Shown piece after piece: positions 27,195 to 35,948 of a DNA stretch of 64,000 nucleotides. The notes under the pieces were generated by a model. The model did not search any database and had not been told where the DNA came from. It worked only from the letters and a program-made list of their open reading frames with translations. Both the position numbers and the translations under genes were made by a program. How positions within the stretch are numbered: the stretch's first letter is position 1; the number at the start of each line of letters is the position of its first letter. Source of the DNA: Nocardioides sp. Root682 (lineage in GTDB: Bacteria; Actinomycetota; Actinomycetes; Propionibacteriales; Nocardioidaceae); the NCBI RefSeq assembly GCF_001427795.1, contig NZ_LMHJ01000003.1, forward strand, positions 851,106 through 915,105, given 5' to 3'.

Positions 27195-28784
27195 GTGACT
27201 TCTCGTCCCGTCGTACTCATCGCCGAAGAGCTGAGCCCCGCCACCGTCGAGGCGCTCGGCCCGGACTTCGAGATCCGCCACTGCAACGGCGCCGACCGCG
27301 CCGAGCTGCTGCCCGCCATCGCGGACGTCGACGCGATCCTCGTGCGTTCCGCGACCAAGGTGGACGCCGAGGCGCTCGCCGCGGCGAAGCGGCTCAAGGT
27401 CGTTGCCCGGGCCGGTGTCGGCCTCGACAACGTCGACGTGAAGGCAGCCACCCAGTCGGGCGTCATGGTCGTCAACGCACCGACCTCCAACATCGTCTCC
27501 GCCGCCGAGCTCGCCGTCGCGCTGATGCTCGCCGCGGCCCGCCACGTGTCGCCCGCCCACGCCGCGCTGCGCAACGGCGAGTGGAAGCGCTCCAAGTACA
27601 CCGGCATCGAGCTCTTCGAGAAGACCGTCGGCATCGTCGGCCTGGGTCGCATCGGCGTCCTCGTCGCGCAGCGCCTGTCCGCCTTCGGCATGTCCGTCAT
27701 CGCCTACGACCCCTACGTGCAGGCCGGTCGCGCCGCGCAGATGGGCGTGCGTCTGGTCGACCTCGACACGCTGATGGCCGAGTCGGACTTCATGTCCGTG
27801 CACCTGCCCAAGACGCCCGAGACCGCAGGTCTGATCGGCGCCGAGCAGCTGGCGAAGGCCAAGTCCTCGCTCGTCCTGGTCAACGCCGCCCGCGGTGGCA
27901 TCGTCGACGAGGCCGCGCTGTACGACGCCCTCAAGACCGGCCGCATCGCTGCCGCGGGCCTCGACGTCTTCGCCAAGGAGCCGTGCACCGACAGCCCGCT
28001 GTTCGAGCTGGAGAACGTCGTCGCGACGCCGCACCTCGGCGCTTCCACCGACGAGGCCCAGGAGAAGGCCGGCATCGCCGTCGCCAAGTCCGTCCGCCTC
28101 GCCCTGTCCGGTGAGCTCGTCCCCGACGCGGTCAACGTCCAGGGCGGCGTGATCGCCGAGGACGTGCGTCCGGGGATCTCGCTGACCGAGAAGCTCGGCC
28201 AGATCTTCACCGGTGTCGCCGGCGAGGTCGCCCAGCAGCTCGACGTCGAGGTCCGCGGCGAGATCGCCGAGCACGACGTCAAGGTGCTCGAGCTCGCTGC
28301 CCTCAAGGGTGTCTTCAGCAGCGTCGTCGAGGACCAGGTCTCCTACGTCAACGCGCCGCTCCTCGCCGCCGAGCGCGGCGTCGCCGTGCGCCTGGTGACC
28401 GAGAGCGAGAGCCCCGACCACCGCAACCTGATCACGCTGCGCGGCACCCTCGCCGACGGTGCGCAGGTGTCGGTCAGCGGCACGCTCGTCGGCATCCACC
28501 AGCGCGAGCGCCTCGTCGAGGTCAACGGCTACGACATCGACATCGAGCCCACCGACCACCTCGCGTTCTTCACCTACGTCGACCGCCCCGGCATGGTCGG
28601 CACGGTCGGTCAGATCCTCGGCCAGGCGCAGGTCAACATCGCAGGCATGCAGGTCTCCCGCGAGACCAAGGGCGGCGAGGCGCTGGTCGCCCTGTCCGTC
28701 GACTCCGCCATCCCGGCCGAGATCCTCGCCGAGATCGAGACGGCCATCGAGGCCACCTCGATCCGCGCCGTCGACCTCGTCTGA
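27195..28784 (+). CDS. serA: D-3-phosphoglycerate dehydrogenase, long form
   Basis: A 529-residue NAD-dependent enzyme that starts serine synthesis. It has the NAD motif GLGRIGVLVAQRL (about residues 149-161), catalytic Arg in VNAARGGIVDE and His in ATPHLGAST, then an allosteric substrate-binding domain and a C-terminal ACT domain (AFFTYVDRPGMVGTVGQIL) for serine feedback. The GTG at 27195 is preceded by AAGGA at a good distance; GTG 27180 is the alternative. A promoter-like pair, TTCGTA (27104-27109) and TACTGT (27128-27133), lies upstream. It ends before the composite repeat at 28785. Confidence 0.96.
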   Translation: MTSRPVVLIAEELSPATVEALGPDFEIRHCNGADRAELLPAIADVDAILVRSATKVDAEALAAAKRLKVVARAGVGLDNVDVKAATQSGVMVVNAPTSNIVSAAELAVALMLAAARHVSPAHAALRNGEWKRSKYTGIELFEKTVGIVGLGRIGVLVAQRLSAFGMSVIAYDPYVQAGRAAQMGVRLVDLDTLMAESDFMSVHLPKTPETAGLIGAEQLAKAKSSLVLVNAARGGIVDEAALYDALKTGRIAAAGLDVFAKEPCTDSPLFELENVVATPHLGASTDEAQEKAGIAVAKSVRLALSGELVPDAVNVQGGVIAEDVRPGISLTEKLGQIFTGVAGEVAQQLDVEVRGEIAEHDVKVLELAALKGVFSSVVEDQVSYVNAPLLAAERGVAVRLVTESESPDHRNLITLRGTLADGAQVSVSGTLVGIHQRERLVEVNGYDIDIEPTDHLAFFTYVDRPGMVGTVGQILGQAQVNIAGMQVSRETKGGEALVALSVDSAIPAEILAEIETAIEATSIRAVDLV

Positions 28785-28900
28785 GCGCGAGTTGGGGTTT
28801 GTCACGCGCGAGTTGGGGTTTCCCACCTTCGAGTTGTGAGTTGCCGACGTACGTCGGCGCGACAAACCCCAAGTCGGCGGTGACAAACCCCAAGTCGCGC
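28785..28900. repeat. Composite inverted repeat at the serA/MocR convergent junction
   Basis: A 20-base unit of the form GCGCGASTTGGGGTTTGTCA occurs four times. Two copies are forward (28785-28804 and 28806-28825) with a fragment after them. Two are reversed (28859-28878 and 28881-28900). They are arranged around a central palindrome CCGACGTACGTCGG (28844-28857). The whole can fold into one long hairpin. It fills the gap completely, and its last base is the stop codon of the MocR gene. A related unit occurs at 60487-60582. Confidence 0.8.
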
Positions 28901-30354
28901 TAGGCGACCAGCACGCTCGCCTTCCCGCTCCGCTTCGTGGAGCGGGGGGCGGCGGTTCGCTCGACGACGGCCCAGGCCGCCGCTATCCGGGTGACCGCCT
29001 CGACCAGCTGCGGCGCGTCGATGGCGTAGGGGATCCGCAGGTAGCGGTCCAGTCCGCCCTCGGGGGCGAAGGACGGACCGGGTGCCAGGAGCACGCCGTG
29101 CCGCTCGGCCTCGCTCGACAGTGCGGTCGCGCCCGCTGAGGGGAGCTGGCACCACAGCGCCATCCCTCCGGCCGGCATCCGGAAGGTCCACTCCGGGAGC
29201 GTGGTGGCGAGGGCCGCGGCCAGTGCATCGCGCTGGTGCCGGAGCCGGTCACGGTGCAGGGACACGATCGCGTCGTGGTCGCCGTTGAGCAGCCGGGTCA
29301 GCACGAGCTGTTCGAGCACCGGGGCCCCGAGGTCGAGGCCGACCCGTGCGCGGGTCAACTGGTCCACGAGGCCGTGCGGTGCGCGGATCCAGCCCAGGCG
29401 CAGGCCACCCCACACGCTCTTGCTCGCACTGCCGACGGTGACCGCGTCCTTGCTGAAGCACGCGAAGGGCCGCAGGGCCGGCGCATCGTCCAGGCGGAGC
29501 AGGTGGTGCGCCTCGTCGACCACGGCGACCGCGCCGTTGCGGGCGAGCGCGTCCGCATAGGTCGCGCGCTCGGCCTCGGTCATCACCAGGCCGGTCGGGT
29601 TGTGGAAGTCGGGCATCACGTGGACCAGGCGCGGACTGCTCCGCCCCAGCACCTGCGCGACCGCGTCGAGGTCCCAGCCGGACGGATCGAGCGGGACGGA
29701 CGTGAGCCGCCCGCCGCCGGTCCGCAAGGCCTGGACGGCGTTCGGATAGGTGGGTGACTCCACCAGCACCCGGTCCCGGGGGCCGACCAGTGCGCTGCCG
29801 ATCACTGCGGTCGCGGCCAGCGCGCCCGGTGTGACGATGATCTGTTCCGGTGCGGTCGGCAGCCCGCGGGCGTCGTACGACGCGGCGATGGCGGCCTGCA
29901 GCGCCGGCATGCCGGCGGGGAAGTAGCCGTGGCCGCCGAGGTGCGCAGGCAGGTCGGCAACCGCGTCGGCGTAGGCGGCTGCGATCCCGGGCGGTGCGGT
30001 CGCCGCCGCACAGACCAGGTCGATGACCCCGTTGCCGACGTCACTGGGCCACAGGGCGCGGTCCAGGGCGCGGGTGCGGCCGCCGGGTAGGCGGGTGAAG
30101 GTGCCCGATCCCTGGCGGGCCTCGGCGTAGGCGCTGTCACGCAGTACGGCGTACGCGCGCGTGACGGTTGTGCGCGAGACGCCGAGCGCCTCGGTGAGGT
30201 CGCGCTCGCTCGGCAGCCGGGTGCCGTAGGCGATCCGCCCGTCGCCGATCAGTTCACGCAGCGCATCGGCCAGGCCGACGTACGCGGGGGAGCGGTCGAA
30301 CCCCTCGACGAGGGTGGCCAGTCGGGGAGCCGCGAGCGAAGTGGACTGCAACAT
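28900..30354 (-). CDS. MocR-type regulator: GntR winged helix fused to an aminotransferase-like domain
   Basis: A 484-residue MocR/PdxR-like regulator. The GntR winged helix (SPAYVGLADALRELIGDGRI, RLPSERDLTEALGVSRTTV) covers about residues 22-90. The PLP-dependent fold type I domain covers the rest, with the Schiff-base Lys in GSASKSVWGGLRLGW and the PLP-binding Asp/His in VDEAHHLL. PLP is probably sensed, not used for catalysis. The ATG at 30354 is chosen because the longer frame upstream is antisense to the neighbour. It is divergent from a YczE-family membrane gene, and a symmetric operator-like dyad lies between. Confidence 0.92.
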   Translation of the reverse strand: MLQSTSLAAPRLATLVEGFDRSPAYVGLADALRELIGDGRIAYGTRLPSERDLTEALGVSRTTVTRAYAVLRDSAYAEARQGSGTFTRLPGGRTRALDRALWPSDVGNGVIDLVCAAATAPPGIAAAYADAVADLPAHLGGHGYFPAGMPALQAAIAASYDARGLPTAPEQIIVTPGALAATAVIGSALVGPRDRVLVESPTYPNAVQALRTGGGRLTSVPLDPSGWDLDAVAQVLGRSSPRLVHVMPDFHNPTGLVMTEAERATYADALARNGAVAVVDEAHHLLRLDDAPALRPFACFSKDAVTVGSASKSVWGGLRLGWIRAPHGLVDQLTRARVGLDLGAPVLEQLVLTRLLNGDHDAIVSLHRDRLRHQRDALAAALATTLPEWTFRMPAGGMALWCQLPSAGATALSSEAERHGVLLAPGPSFAPEGGLDRYLRIPYAIDAPQLVEAVTRIAAAWAVVERTAAPRSTKRSGKASVLVA

Positions 30355-30360
30355 GAAGGC

Positions 30361-30410
30361 CACTGTATCTCGATTGGCTATTTGGCAACAGTCCAATCGC
30401 GTGGACAGTG
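30361..30410. promoter_or_regulatory. Symmetric double dyad between MocR and YczE genes
   Basis: Two nested perfect inverted repeats share one centre near 30385: inner arms CGATTGG (30371-30377) and CCAATCG (30393-30399), outer arms CACTGT (30361-30366) and ACAGTG (30405-30410). It starts seven bases from the MocR ATG and ends six bases before the YczE-family ATG, so a bound MocR dimer could control both. Confidence 0.7.
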
Positions 30411-30415
30411 GAGGC

Positions 30416-31132
30416 ATGTCCCTGGCCGTCCAGACCTCCGCTCCCACCGTCGTCCTCTCCGACCTCGGCCCGCTCGCCCAGCTGCGCGCCGGTCGTCTCG
30501 TACGACGCCTCGCGCAGCTGTTCCTCGGCCTGGCCCTGTACGGCGTGAGCCTTGCGATGATGGTGCTGGGCGACATCGGTCTGGCACCGTGGGACGTGCT
30601 GCACTCCGGCTTCATCCGCCACGTGCCGATCACGCTCGGGCAGGCGGTCGTGCTGTTCAGCTTCGTCGTGCTGGTGTTCTGGATCCCGCTGAAGGAGAAG
30701 CCCGGCGTCGGCACCATCGCGAACGCGCTGGTGGTCGGCATGTCCGCCGACGCGACGCTGGCGGTGTTCGACGCGCCCGACAGCCTTGCGGCGCGGATCG
30801 GTCTGATGGTCGGCGGCGTGCTGCTGTGCGGGTTGGCGACTGCCCTCTACATCGGTGCCCAGCTCGGCCGCGGTCCGCGCGACGGCCTGATGACCGGCCT
30901 GCACCGTCGTACCGGCCTCTCGATCCGGCTGGTCCGGACCGTCCTCGAGGTCACCGTCGTCGTGATCGGCCTGCTGCTCGGCGGCACCCTCGGACTCGGC
31001 ACCGTCGTCTTCGCGCTGACCATCGGCCCGATCGCCCAGTGGCTGATGCCGTTGTTCCTGGTCGACCTGCGAGCGGACCTGCCCGGGGATGTCCCCGATC
31101 CGGCCCTGAAATCGTTCGCTGACCCTGCATGA
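30416..31132 (+). CDS. YczE/YyaS/YitT-family membrane protein
   Basis: A 238-residue membrane protein with about five transmembrane helices (near 36-58, 76-98, 105-122, 132-155 and 175-200) and the family pattern GLAPWDVLHSGF after the first helix and GPRDGLMTGLHRRTG between later ones. In many actinobacteria and bacilli this family sits beside a MocR regulator, as here. It is likely a transporter under PLP- or amine-dependent control, but the substrate is not known. ATG 30416 has GTGGAGG before it. Confidence 0.83.
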   Translation: MSLAVQTSAPTVVLSDLGPLAQLRAGRLVRRLAQLFLGLALYGVSLAMMVLGDIGLAPWDVLHSGFIRHVPITLGQAVVLFSFVVLVFWIPLKEKPGVGTIANALVVGMSADATLAVFDAPDSLAARIGLMVGGVLLCGLATALYIGAQLGRGPRDGLMTGLHRRTGLSIRLVRTVLEVTVVVIGLLLGGTLGLGTVVFALTIGPIAQWLMPLFLVDLRADLPGDVPDPALKSFADPA

Positions 31133-31161
31133 AGCGGGGGCGGGCTGGATAGGCTCGCACC

Positions 31162-32403
31162 ATGACCACCGACGGTTCCCAGGCCCCTTCATCGGCAACT
31201 GCCCCTGAGCCCAGCCCGCTCGCACCCCCCGAGGCCGTCCTGACGCTGACTGCGCCGGAGGCGGCCGCACCCGTCGTCGAGACGGCCGCACCCAAGATGG
31301 CGCCCCAGGTGGCGGCCGAGATGGTGCCGGAGCTCGACGCCAAGGTCGACAACTTCCTGACCTCGCTGACCAACACCAAGGCCGGCAGTCCGGAGTTCGC
31401 GGCGCAGGCGGAGAACGTCCGCACCATGGGCGATGCCGACATCCGCAAGGCTGCGGAGACCTCCAACCGGATGCTCGAGAAGCCGGTGATGGCGCTGCGT
31501 GAGGGCGGCATCTCCCAGGGCTCCAAGGTCGGCAAGACGCTGCTCGAGCTGCGGCGCACGGTCGAGGACCTCGACCCGGGCCAGGCCACCGGCGCGAAGA
31601 AGTTCTGGGACAAGCTGCCCTTCAACGACAAGATCGAGGACTACTTCCGCAAGTACCAGTCCTCGCAGAGCCAGTTCAACGGCATCCTGCACTCGTTGCG
31701 CAGCGGCCAGGACGAGCTGACCAAGGACAACGTCGCGCTCAACCTGGAGAAGACGAACCTGTGGTCGGTCATGGGTCGGCTCAACCAGTACATCTACGTC
31801 GCGGAGAAGCTCGACGCGAAGCTGTCGGCGAAGATCGCCGAGCTCGAGCTCAGCGACCCCGACACGGCCAAGACGCTCTCGCAGGACGTGTTGTTCTACG
31901 TCCGCCAGAAGCACCAGGACCTGCTGACCCAGCTCGCCGTGTCGATCCAGGCCTACCTGGCGATCGACATCATCATCAAGAACAACATCGAGCTCATCAA
32001 GGGCGTCGACCGGGCCTCGACGACGACGATGTCGGCGTTGCGTACGGCGGTCATCGTGGCGCAGGCGCTGAACAACCAGAAGCTCGTGCTCGACCAGATC
32101 ACGGCGCTCAACACGACGACGTCGAACATGATCCAGCGCACCTCGGAGATGCTCAAGGAGAACTCCGCGGCGATCCAGGAGCAGGCCGCTTCCTCCACCA
32201 TCGGCATGGAGCAGCTGCAGGCGGCGTTCGCCAACATCTACGCCACCATGGACTCGATCGACGAGTTCAAGCTCAAGGCGCTCGACAACATGTCGACGAC
32301 GATCGGCGTCCTCGAGACCGAGGTGCAGAAGTCGAAGGCCTACATCGAGCGCGTGCAGCAGCACGACGCCCGCAACGCCGCCGGCACCCTCGACATCGGC
32401 TGA
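31162..32403 (+). CDS. telA: TelA-family protein (toxic anion resistance)
   Basis: A 413-residue, almost all-helical protein of the TelA family, annotated for tellurite resistance in other bacteria but of unknown biochemistry. A Pro/Ala-rich N-terminal tail of about 50 residues is followed by the conserved domain (LPFNDKIEDYFRKYQSSQSQ, QKHQDLLTQLAVSIQAYLAID, KLVLDQITALNTTTSNMIQ). The ATG has a TAGGCT -10-like element just before it, so the transcript is probably leaderless. It is the first gene of the ten-gene PknG operon. TelA beside kinase, phosphatase and vWA genes also occurs in Ter-type stress systems. Confidence 0.93.
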   Translation: MTTDGSQAPSSATAPEPSPLAPPEAVLTLTAPEAAAPVVETAAPKMAPQVAAEMVPELDAKVDNFLTSLTNTKAGSPEFAAQAENVRTMGDADIRKAAETSNRMLEKPVMALREGGISQGSKVGKTLLELRRTVEDLDPGQATGAKKFWDKLPFNDKIEDYFRKYQSSQSQFNGILHSLRSGQDELTKDNVALNLEKTNLWSVMGRLNQYIYVAEKLDAKLSAKIAELELSDPDTAKTLSQDVLFYVRQKHQDLLTQLAVSIQAYLAIDIIIKNNIELIKGVDRASTTTMSALRTAVIVAQALNNQKLVLDQITALNTTTSNMIQRTSEMLKENSAAIQEQAASSTIGMEQLQAAFANIYATMDSIDEFKLKALDNMSTTIGVLETEVQKSKAYIERVQQHDARNAAGTLDIG

Positions 32404-32435
32404 TCCGGGAATCGAGCGGGCAGGACGAAGTTCGG

Positions 32436-32957
32436 GTGGGGCTGAAGTCGTGGTGGCAGCGGGCTCGGGGTTCCGGGACGGTCGTGGAGTCGGGGTACGT
32501 CGTACCGCCGCCCCCGACCGAACAGGACATCCTGGCCGCCCTCAACAAGGTCAACGCGATGCTGACCGAGGGCAACGCGCCGCCGGTCGTGATCTCGCGG
32601 GTGGTGCGGATCGCGCGGACCATCCACCAGACGCTGCCGCGGTTGCGCCAGCTCGGGCTCGGCAGCATGGAGAGCTACTCCGTCGTGGCGACCGCGACCG
32701 ACTACCTGCCGGAGGCCGTCGGCGGCTATCTCCGGCTCCCGCGTGACTGGGCGGACACCCGGCCGATCGACGGCCACAAGACCGCGCTGGTGATCCTGAT
32801 CGAACAACTCGAGCTGCTCGGAGCAACCATGGACCAGATCTTCGACGCCGCGAACCGTGCGGACGCGCAGGCGTTGGTCGCGCACGGCCAGTTCCTCGCG
32901 GCGAAGTTCGGCCACGCCTCCGACGGTGGCCCCGACCTCACCCTGGGAGCACCATGA
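32436..32957 (+). CDS. Unknown protein, second gene of the PknG operon
   Basis: A 173-residue helical protein that I do not recognise. It begins with a basic segment (LKSWWQRARG), followed by a Pro stretch and helices (EQDILAALNKVNAMLTEGN, VISRVVRIARTIHQTLPRLRQLGLG). It then has a conserved-looking block VVATATDYLPEAVGGYLRLPRDW and a final helix pair. The position right after TelA recalls the XpaC partner of TelA in bacilli, and both are helical, but I see no sequence proof. The GTG at 32436 is the start nearest to the TelA stop. Confidence 0.65.
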   Translation: MGLKSWWQRARGSGTVVESGYVVPPPPTEQDILAALNKVNAMLTEGNAPPVVISRVVRIARTIHQTLPRLRQLGLGSMESYSVVATATDYLPEAVGGYLRLPRDWADTRPIDGHKTALVILIEQLELLGATMDQIFDAANRADAQALVAHGQFLAAKFGHASDGGPDLTLGAP

Positions 32958-33031
32958 AATTCACCCCACGACGTTCTTCGTCTCCCCCGCTTCGCTCCTC
33001 CGTCGAACAACGCCGCGGGGACCCCGAATGA
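32954..33031 (+). CDS. Possible 25-residue bridging ORF
   Basis: An ATG overlapping the previous stop (ATGA at 32954-32957) opens a 25-codon frame whose TGA (33029-33031) overlaps the AAA+ ATG at 33028. The encoded peptide is basic and Ser/Pro-rich. It may only carry ribosomes across a 70-base gap to keep the genes coupled. Codon usage is less biased than in neighbours. Confidence 0.3.
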   Translation: MKFTPRRSSSPPLRSSVEQRRGDPE

Positions 33032-34674
33032 CCTCCGGTACGACGACCCTGGCCGCCGCTCTGGACGCTCTCGTGGCCGCGGCGCGGGCCGCGGGTGTCG
33101 ACGAGTCGGCCGCTCGTGCCGAGGGCGAGGCAGTGGCGGCGACCGTGTCCGAGCGCTCCCGTGGCGCGTTCGTGGTGTGGTCGGAGCAGACCGGGCGCGC
33201 CGTCTCCGCTGAGGAACACGCCCTCGCTGCCAAGCGCGGCAACCGGTTCCGGGCCGGCCCGACGCCCCTGATGGCGCAGCTGCTGCTGGAGAAGTCGACC
33301 CACTCGGCCGACTACGCCGGCGCACTGGCCGACGTGGCCCTCGCCGGCAGCGCCCTGGGGGAGCCCGGTCCGGACGCGATCGGTGCCGCCACGACGGTGA
33401 CCACGGCGCAGCTCGGTGGCGGTTTCACCGTGCGCAACCTCGAGGGTCCGGCGTCCGGCAGGGGAGCCTTCGACCTCCCGGAACGCCAGCCGGTCCCCGG
33501 CTTCGGAGACGACATGCTCGACCAGGTGCGTCGCGTGGGTGAGCAGGTACGACGCCAGCTGGGTGCGCTCGACGGCGCCGTGCCGCCGGACCCGTCGCTG
33601 GTTGAGGTGCGAGGTGCGCCAGCACCGAGCCTCGAAACCACCGAGGGGACACAGACCCAGTCCGCCGAACCCGAGACCCCGGTCGTCGAGGAACCGCAGC
33701 CCGAGGAGCCGACGAAGTCTGTCGAGGAGCTCCTCGCCGAGCTGGACGGCCTCACCGGCCTGAAGAACGTCAAGGGCGAGATCCACCGACAGGCCGCCGT
33801 GCTCCGGGTCGAGGGGCTGCGGAAGAAGGCCGGGCTGGAGAGCCCGACCATCACCCGGCACCTCGTCTTCAACGGCAACCCGGGCACGGGCAAGACCACC
33901 GTCGCCCGTCTGGTTGCGGGGATCTACCGCGCTCTCGGGCTGCTCTCGAAGGGACAGCTCGTCGAGTGCGACCGGTCCGAGCTGGTGGCCGGGTATCTCG
34001 GCCAGACCGCGCAGAAGACCGCTGAGCTGGTGAAGTCCGCCGAGGGCGGCGTGCTCTTCATCGACGAGGCCTACTCGCTCTCGGGCGACCAGTACGGCAA
34101 GGAAGCCATCGACACCCTGGTCAAGGAGATGGAGGACAAGCGCGACGACCTCGTCGTGATCGTGGCCGGGTACCCGCTCCCGATGGCCATCTTCATCTCG
34201 GAGAACCCCGGTCTCGAGAGCCGCTTCCGGACCACCATCGACTTCGCCGACTACACCGACGACGAGCTGGCCGAGATCTTCGCGGGCATGGCGAAGGGCG
34301 CCGACTACGACGCCAGCGACGCCGTGCTGGCCCGGCTGCGCGAGATCCTCGGCGAGGCCGTGCGTGGACCGTCCTTCGGCAACGCGCGCTTCGTCCGCAA
34401 CCTGCTGGAGGCGGCGATCGGCCACCACGCCTGGCGGTTGCGGGAGATCGCCGAGCCGACACTCGAGCAGCTGCGCACGCTCGAGCCCGACGACCTCGTG
34501 GTCGACCCGAACGACACGTCGGAGCCCTCCGCAGAGGACGGCGTCGTCGTACCGCCGGAAGACGCGGAACCCGCTGCACCGGTCGACCCCTTTGGCGATG
34601 ACGCCACGACTGCCCGACCTGCCCCGGAACCGGCACCGCAGGTCGAGCCTGTCGAGACCCAGGAGGAATCGTGA
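33028..34674 (+). CDS. AAA+ ATPase of the CbxX/CfxQ-SpoVK type with long linkers
   Basis: A 548-residue protein. A helical N-terminal domain (residues 1-130) is followed by a Pro/Glu-rich linker (about 175-235), the CbxX-type AAA+ module (240-510) and an acidic Pro-rich tail (510-548). Walker A is GNPGTGKT (283-290), Walker B GVLFIDEAYSL, with the pore/arginine region SENPGLESRFRTTIDFADY. CbxX-type ATPases remodel partner proteins or act in ESX/T7-like and Rubisco systems. Here the partner is likely in the same operon. Two palindromic repeat fragments lie within its linker and tail coding sequence. The ATG overlaps the bridging ORF stop. Confidence 0.9.
   Translation: MTSGTTTLAAALDALVAAARAAGVDESAARAEGEAVAATVSERSRGAFVVWSEQTGRAVSAEEHALAAKRGNRFRAGPTPLMAQLLLEKSTHSADYAGALADVALAGSALGEPGPDAIGAATTVTTAQLGGGFTVRNLEGPASGRGAFDLPERQPVPGFGDDMLDQVRRVGEQVRRQLGALDGAVPPDPSLVEVRGAPAPSLETTEGTQTQSAEPETPVVEEPQPEEPTKSVEELLAELDGLTGLKNVKGEIHRQAAVLRVEGLRKKAGLESPTITRHLVFNGNPGTGKTTVARLVAGIYRALGLLSKGQLVECDRSELVAGYLGQTAQKTAELVKSAEGGVLFIDEAYSLSGDQYGKEAIDTLVKEMEDKRDDLVVIVAGYPLPMAIFISENPGLESRFRTTIDFADYTDDELAEIFAGMAKGADYDASDAVLARLREILGEAVRGPSFGNARFVRNLLEAAIGHHAWRLREIAEPTLEQLRTLEPDDLVVDPNDTSEPSAEDGVVVPPEDAEPAAPVDPFGDDATTARPAPEPAPQVEPVETQEES
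33598..33639 (+). repeat. Palindromic repeat inside the AAA+ linker coding sequence
   Basis: The segment begins CTGGTTGAGGTGCGAGG and ends GAGCCTCGAAACC, with imperfectly complementary arms around GCGCCAGC. This is the form of the REP-like palindromes that are scattered in intergenic DNA of Nocardioides-type genomes. Here it is read in frame as residues 191-204 of the linker. Confidence 0.55.
34641..34659 (+). repeat. REP-like half unit in the AAA+ C-terminal tail
   Basis: GGTCGAGCCTGTCGAGACC is an imperfect palindrome of the widespread actinobacterial TCGA-x-x-CTGTCGAGACC type. It encodes part of the acidic tail (VEPVET) fifteen bases before the stop codon. Confidence 0.45.
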
Positions 34675-35948
34675 GCCAGACCGCCACCCCCCAGGCGGCA
34701 CCGCCGCCCGCGGCCGCAGCCACGGCACCCGCCCCGGCACCGGCGGTGGCAGCCAAGCCCACGCCCGGCCTGGTCGACACCCCTGCGTTGCTGAACCGCT
34801 GGCAGCTGATCGGCATGACGACCGCCATCCTGTTCGGCGTGTTCAGTGCGCTGATCCAGTTCGGCGGCTGGCAGGCCGACGGCCGTGCCGCTGACGACAC
34901 CGAGCAGCTGGTCCGGGTCCAGGAGATCCAGTCCTCGTTGCTGCGCGCCGACGCGCTCGCCACCAATGCCTTCCTCGTCGGCGGCCTGGAGGAGCCCGAG
35001 CAGCGCAAGGAGTACGACGACGCGCTGGAATCCGTCCTGCGCCAGATCGCCAACGCCGCCGAGGCGCAGCCCGCCGACCGTGAGGTGCTCGCGACGTTGA
35101 ACGTCGACGTCACCGCCTACGCGACGGCGGTCGCCCAGGCCCGGGACAACAACCGACAGGGCTTCCCGATCGGAGCCGAGTACCTCAGCGGCGCCAGCAC
35201 CGAGTTGCGCGCTGACGCGCTGCCGATCCTCGATGCTCTGGTGAAGGCCAACACCGACCGTGCTGAGAACGCGATGGCCGGCCAGCACCCGTTCTGGCTG
35301 CTGGTTCTGGGCATCGTCGCGCTGGTCGCACTGGTCTGGCTCAACCGCGAGCTCGCGCAGCACTTCAAGCGACGGATCAACAAGGGTCTCGCCATTGCAG
35401 CCGCGATCGTCCTCGTCGTCACGGTCGTGACGGCCTTTGCCGCGCTGCTGCGCGACAATTCCAACGACAGCCTCCGCGAGGGAGAGCTGGCAACGGCAGT
35501 GTCCGAGGCGAATGCCCGCACGGCCGCCAACGATGCCAAGGCCAACGAGAGCCTCCGGCTGATCAACCGTGGGTCGGGCGAGGGCTTCGAGGACCTGTGG
35601 TCGGTGTCGGCCAAGGAGGTCGAGAAGTTCGCCTCCAGGGACACGCGCTCGGGCTGGGACGCCTACGTCGCCCAGCACAACGAGATCGTCGAGCTCGACC
35701 GCGCCGGCAAGTGGGACGAGGCCGTCGAGATCGCGACGAAAGAGGCCGGGGGTTCCACCGAGTCCCTCGATGCCTTCGACCAGTTGTCGCAACAGATCGT
35801 GACCGCGAACGGCACCCAGGCCACCGACGACCTGCGCAGCGGCCGCGTCGTCGCGCTGGTCCTCAGTGGACTGACCCTGTTGTTGGGCGTTGCGGCAGCA
35901 GTTGCCGTCTCCCGAGGTATTGGCGAACGAAGGAGGGAGTTCGCATGA
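34671..35948 (+). CDS. glnX: GlnX-like membrane signalling protein
   Basis: A 425-residue membrane protein with a Pro/Ala-rich cytosolic start and four transmembrane helices (about 45-66, 203-225, 235-258 and 392-414). They enclose two extracellular helical domains that resemble four-helix-bundle sensor domains. This layout, and its place between GlnH and PknG genes, match GlnX of mycobacteria and corynebacteria. There it passes the state of the GlnH lipoprotein across the membrane to PknG. It starts with GTG overlapping the AAA+ stop and ends overlapping glnH (ATGA). A short basic end (RRREFA) faces the cytosol. Confidence 0.82.
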   Translation: MSQTATPQAAPPPAAAATAPAPAPAVAAKPTPGLVDTPALLNRWQLIGMTTAILFGVFSALIQFGGWQADGRAADDTEQLVRVQEIQSSLLRADALATNAFLVGGLEEPEQRKEYDDALESVLRQIANAAEAQPADREVLATLNVDVTAYATAVAQARDNNRQGFPIGAEYLSGASTELRADALPILDALVKANTDRAENAMAGQHPFWLLVLGIVALVALVWLNRELAQHFKRRINKGLAIAAAIVLVVTVVTAFAALLRDNSNDSLREGELATAVSEANARTAANDAKANESLRLINRGSGEGFEDLWSVSAKEVEKFASRDTRSGWDAYVAQHNEIVELDRAGKWDEAVEIATKEAGGSTESLDAFDQLSQQIVTANGTQATDDLRSGRVVALVLSGLTLLLGVAAAVAVSRGIGERRREFA

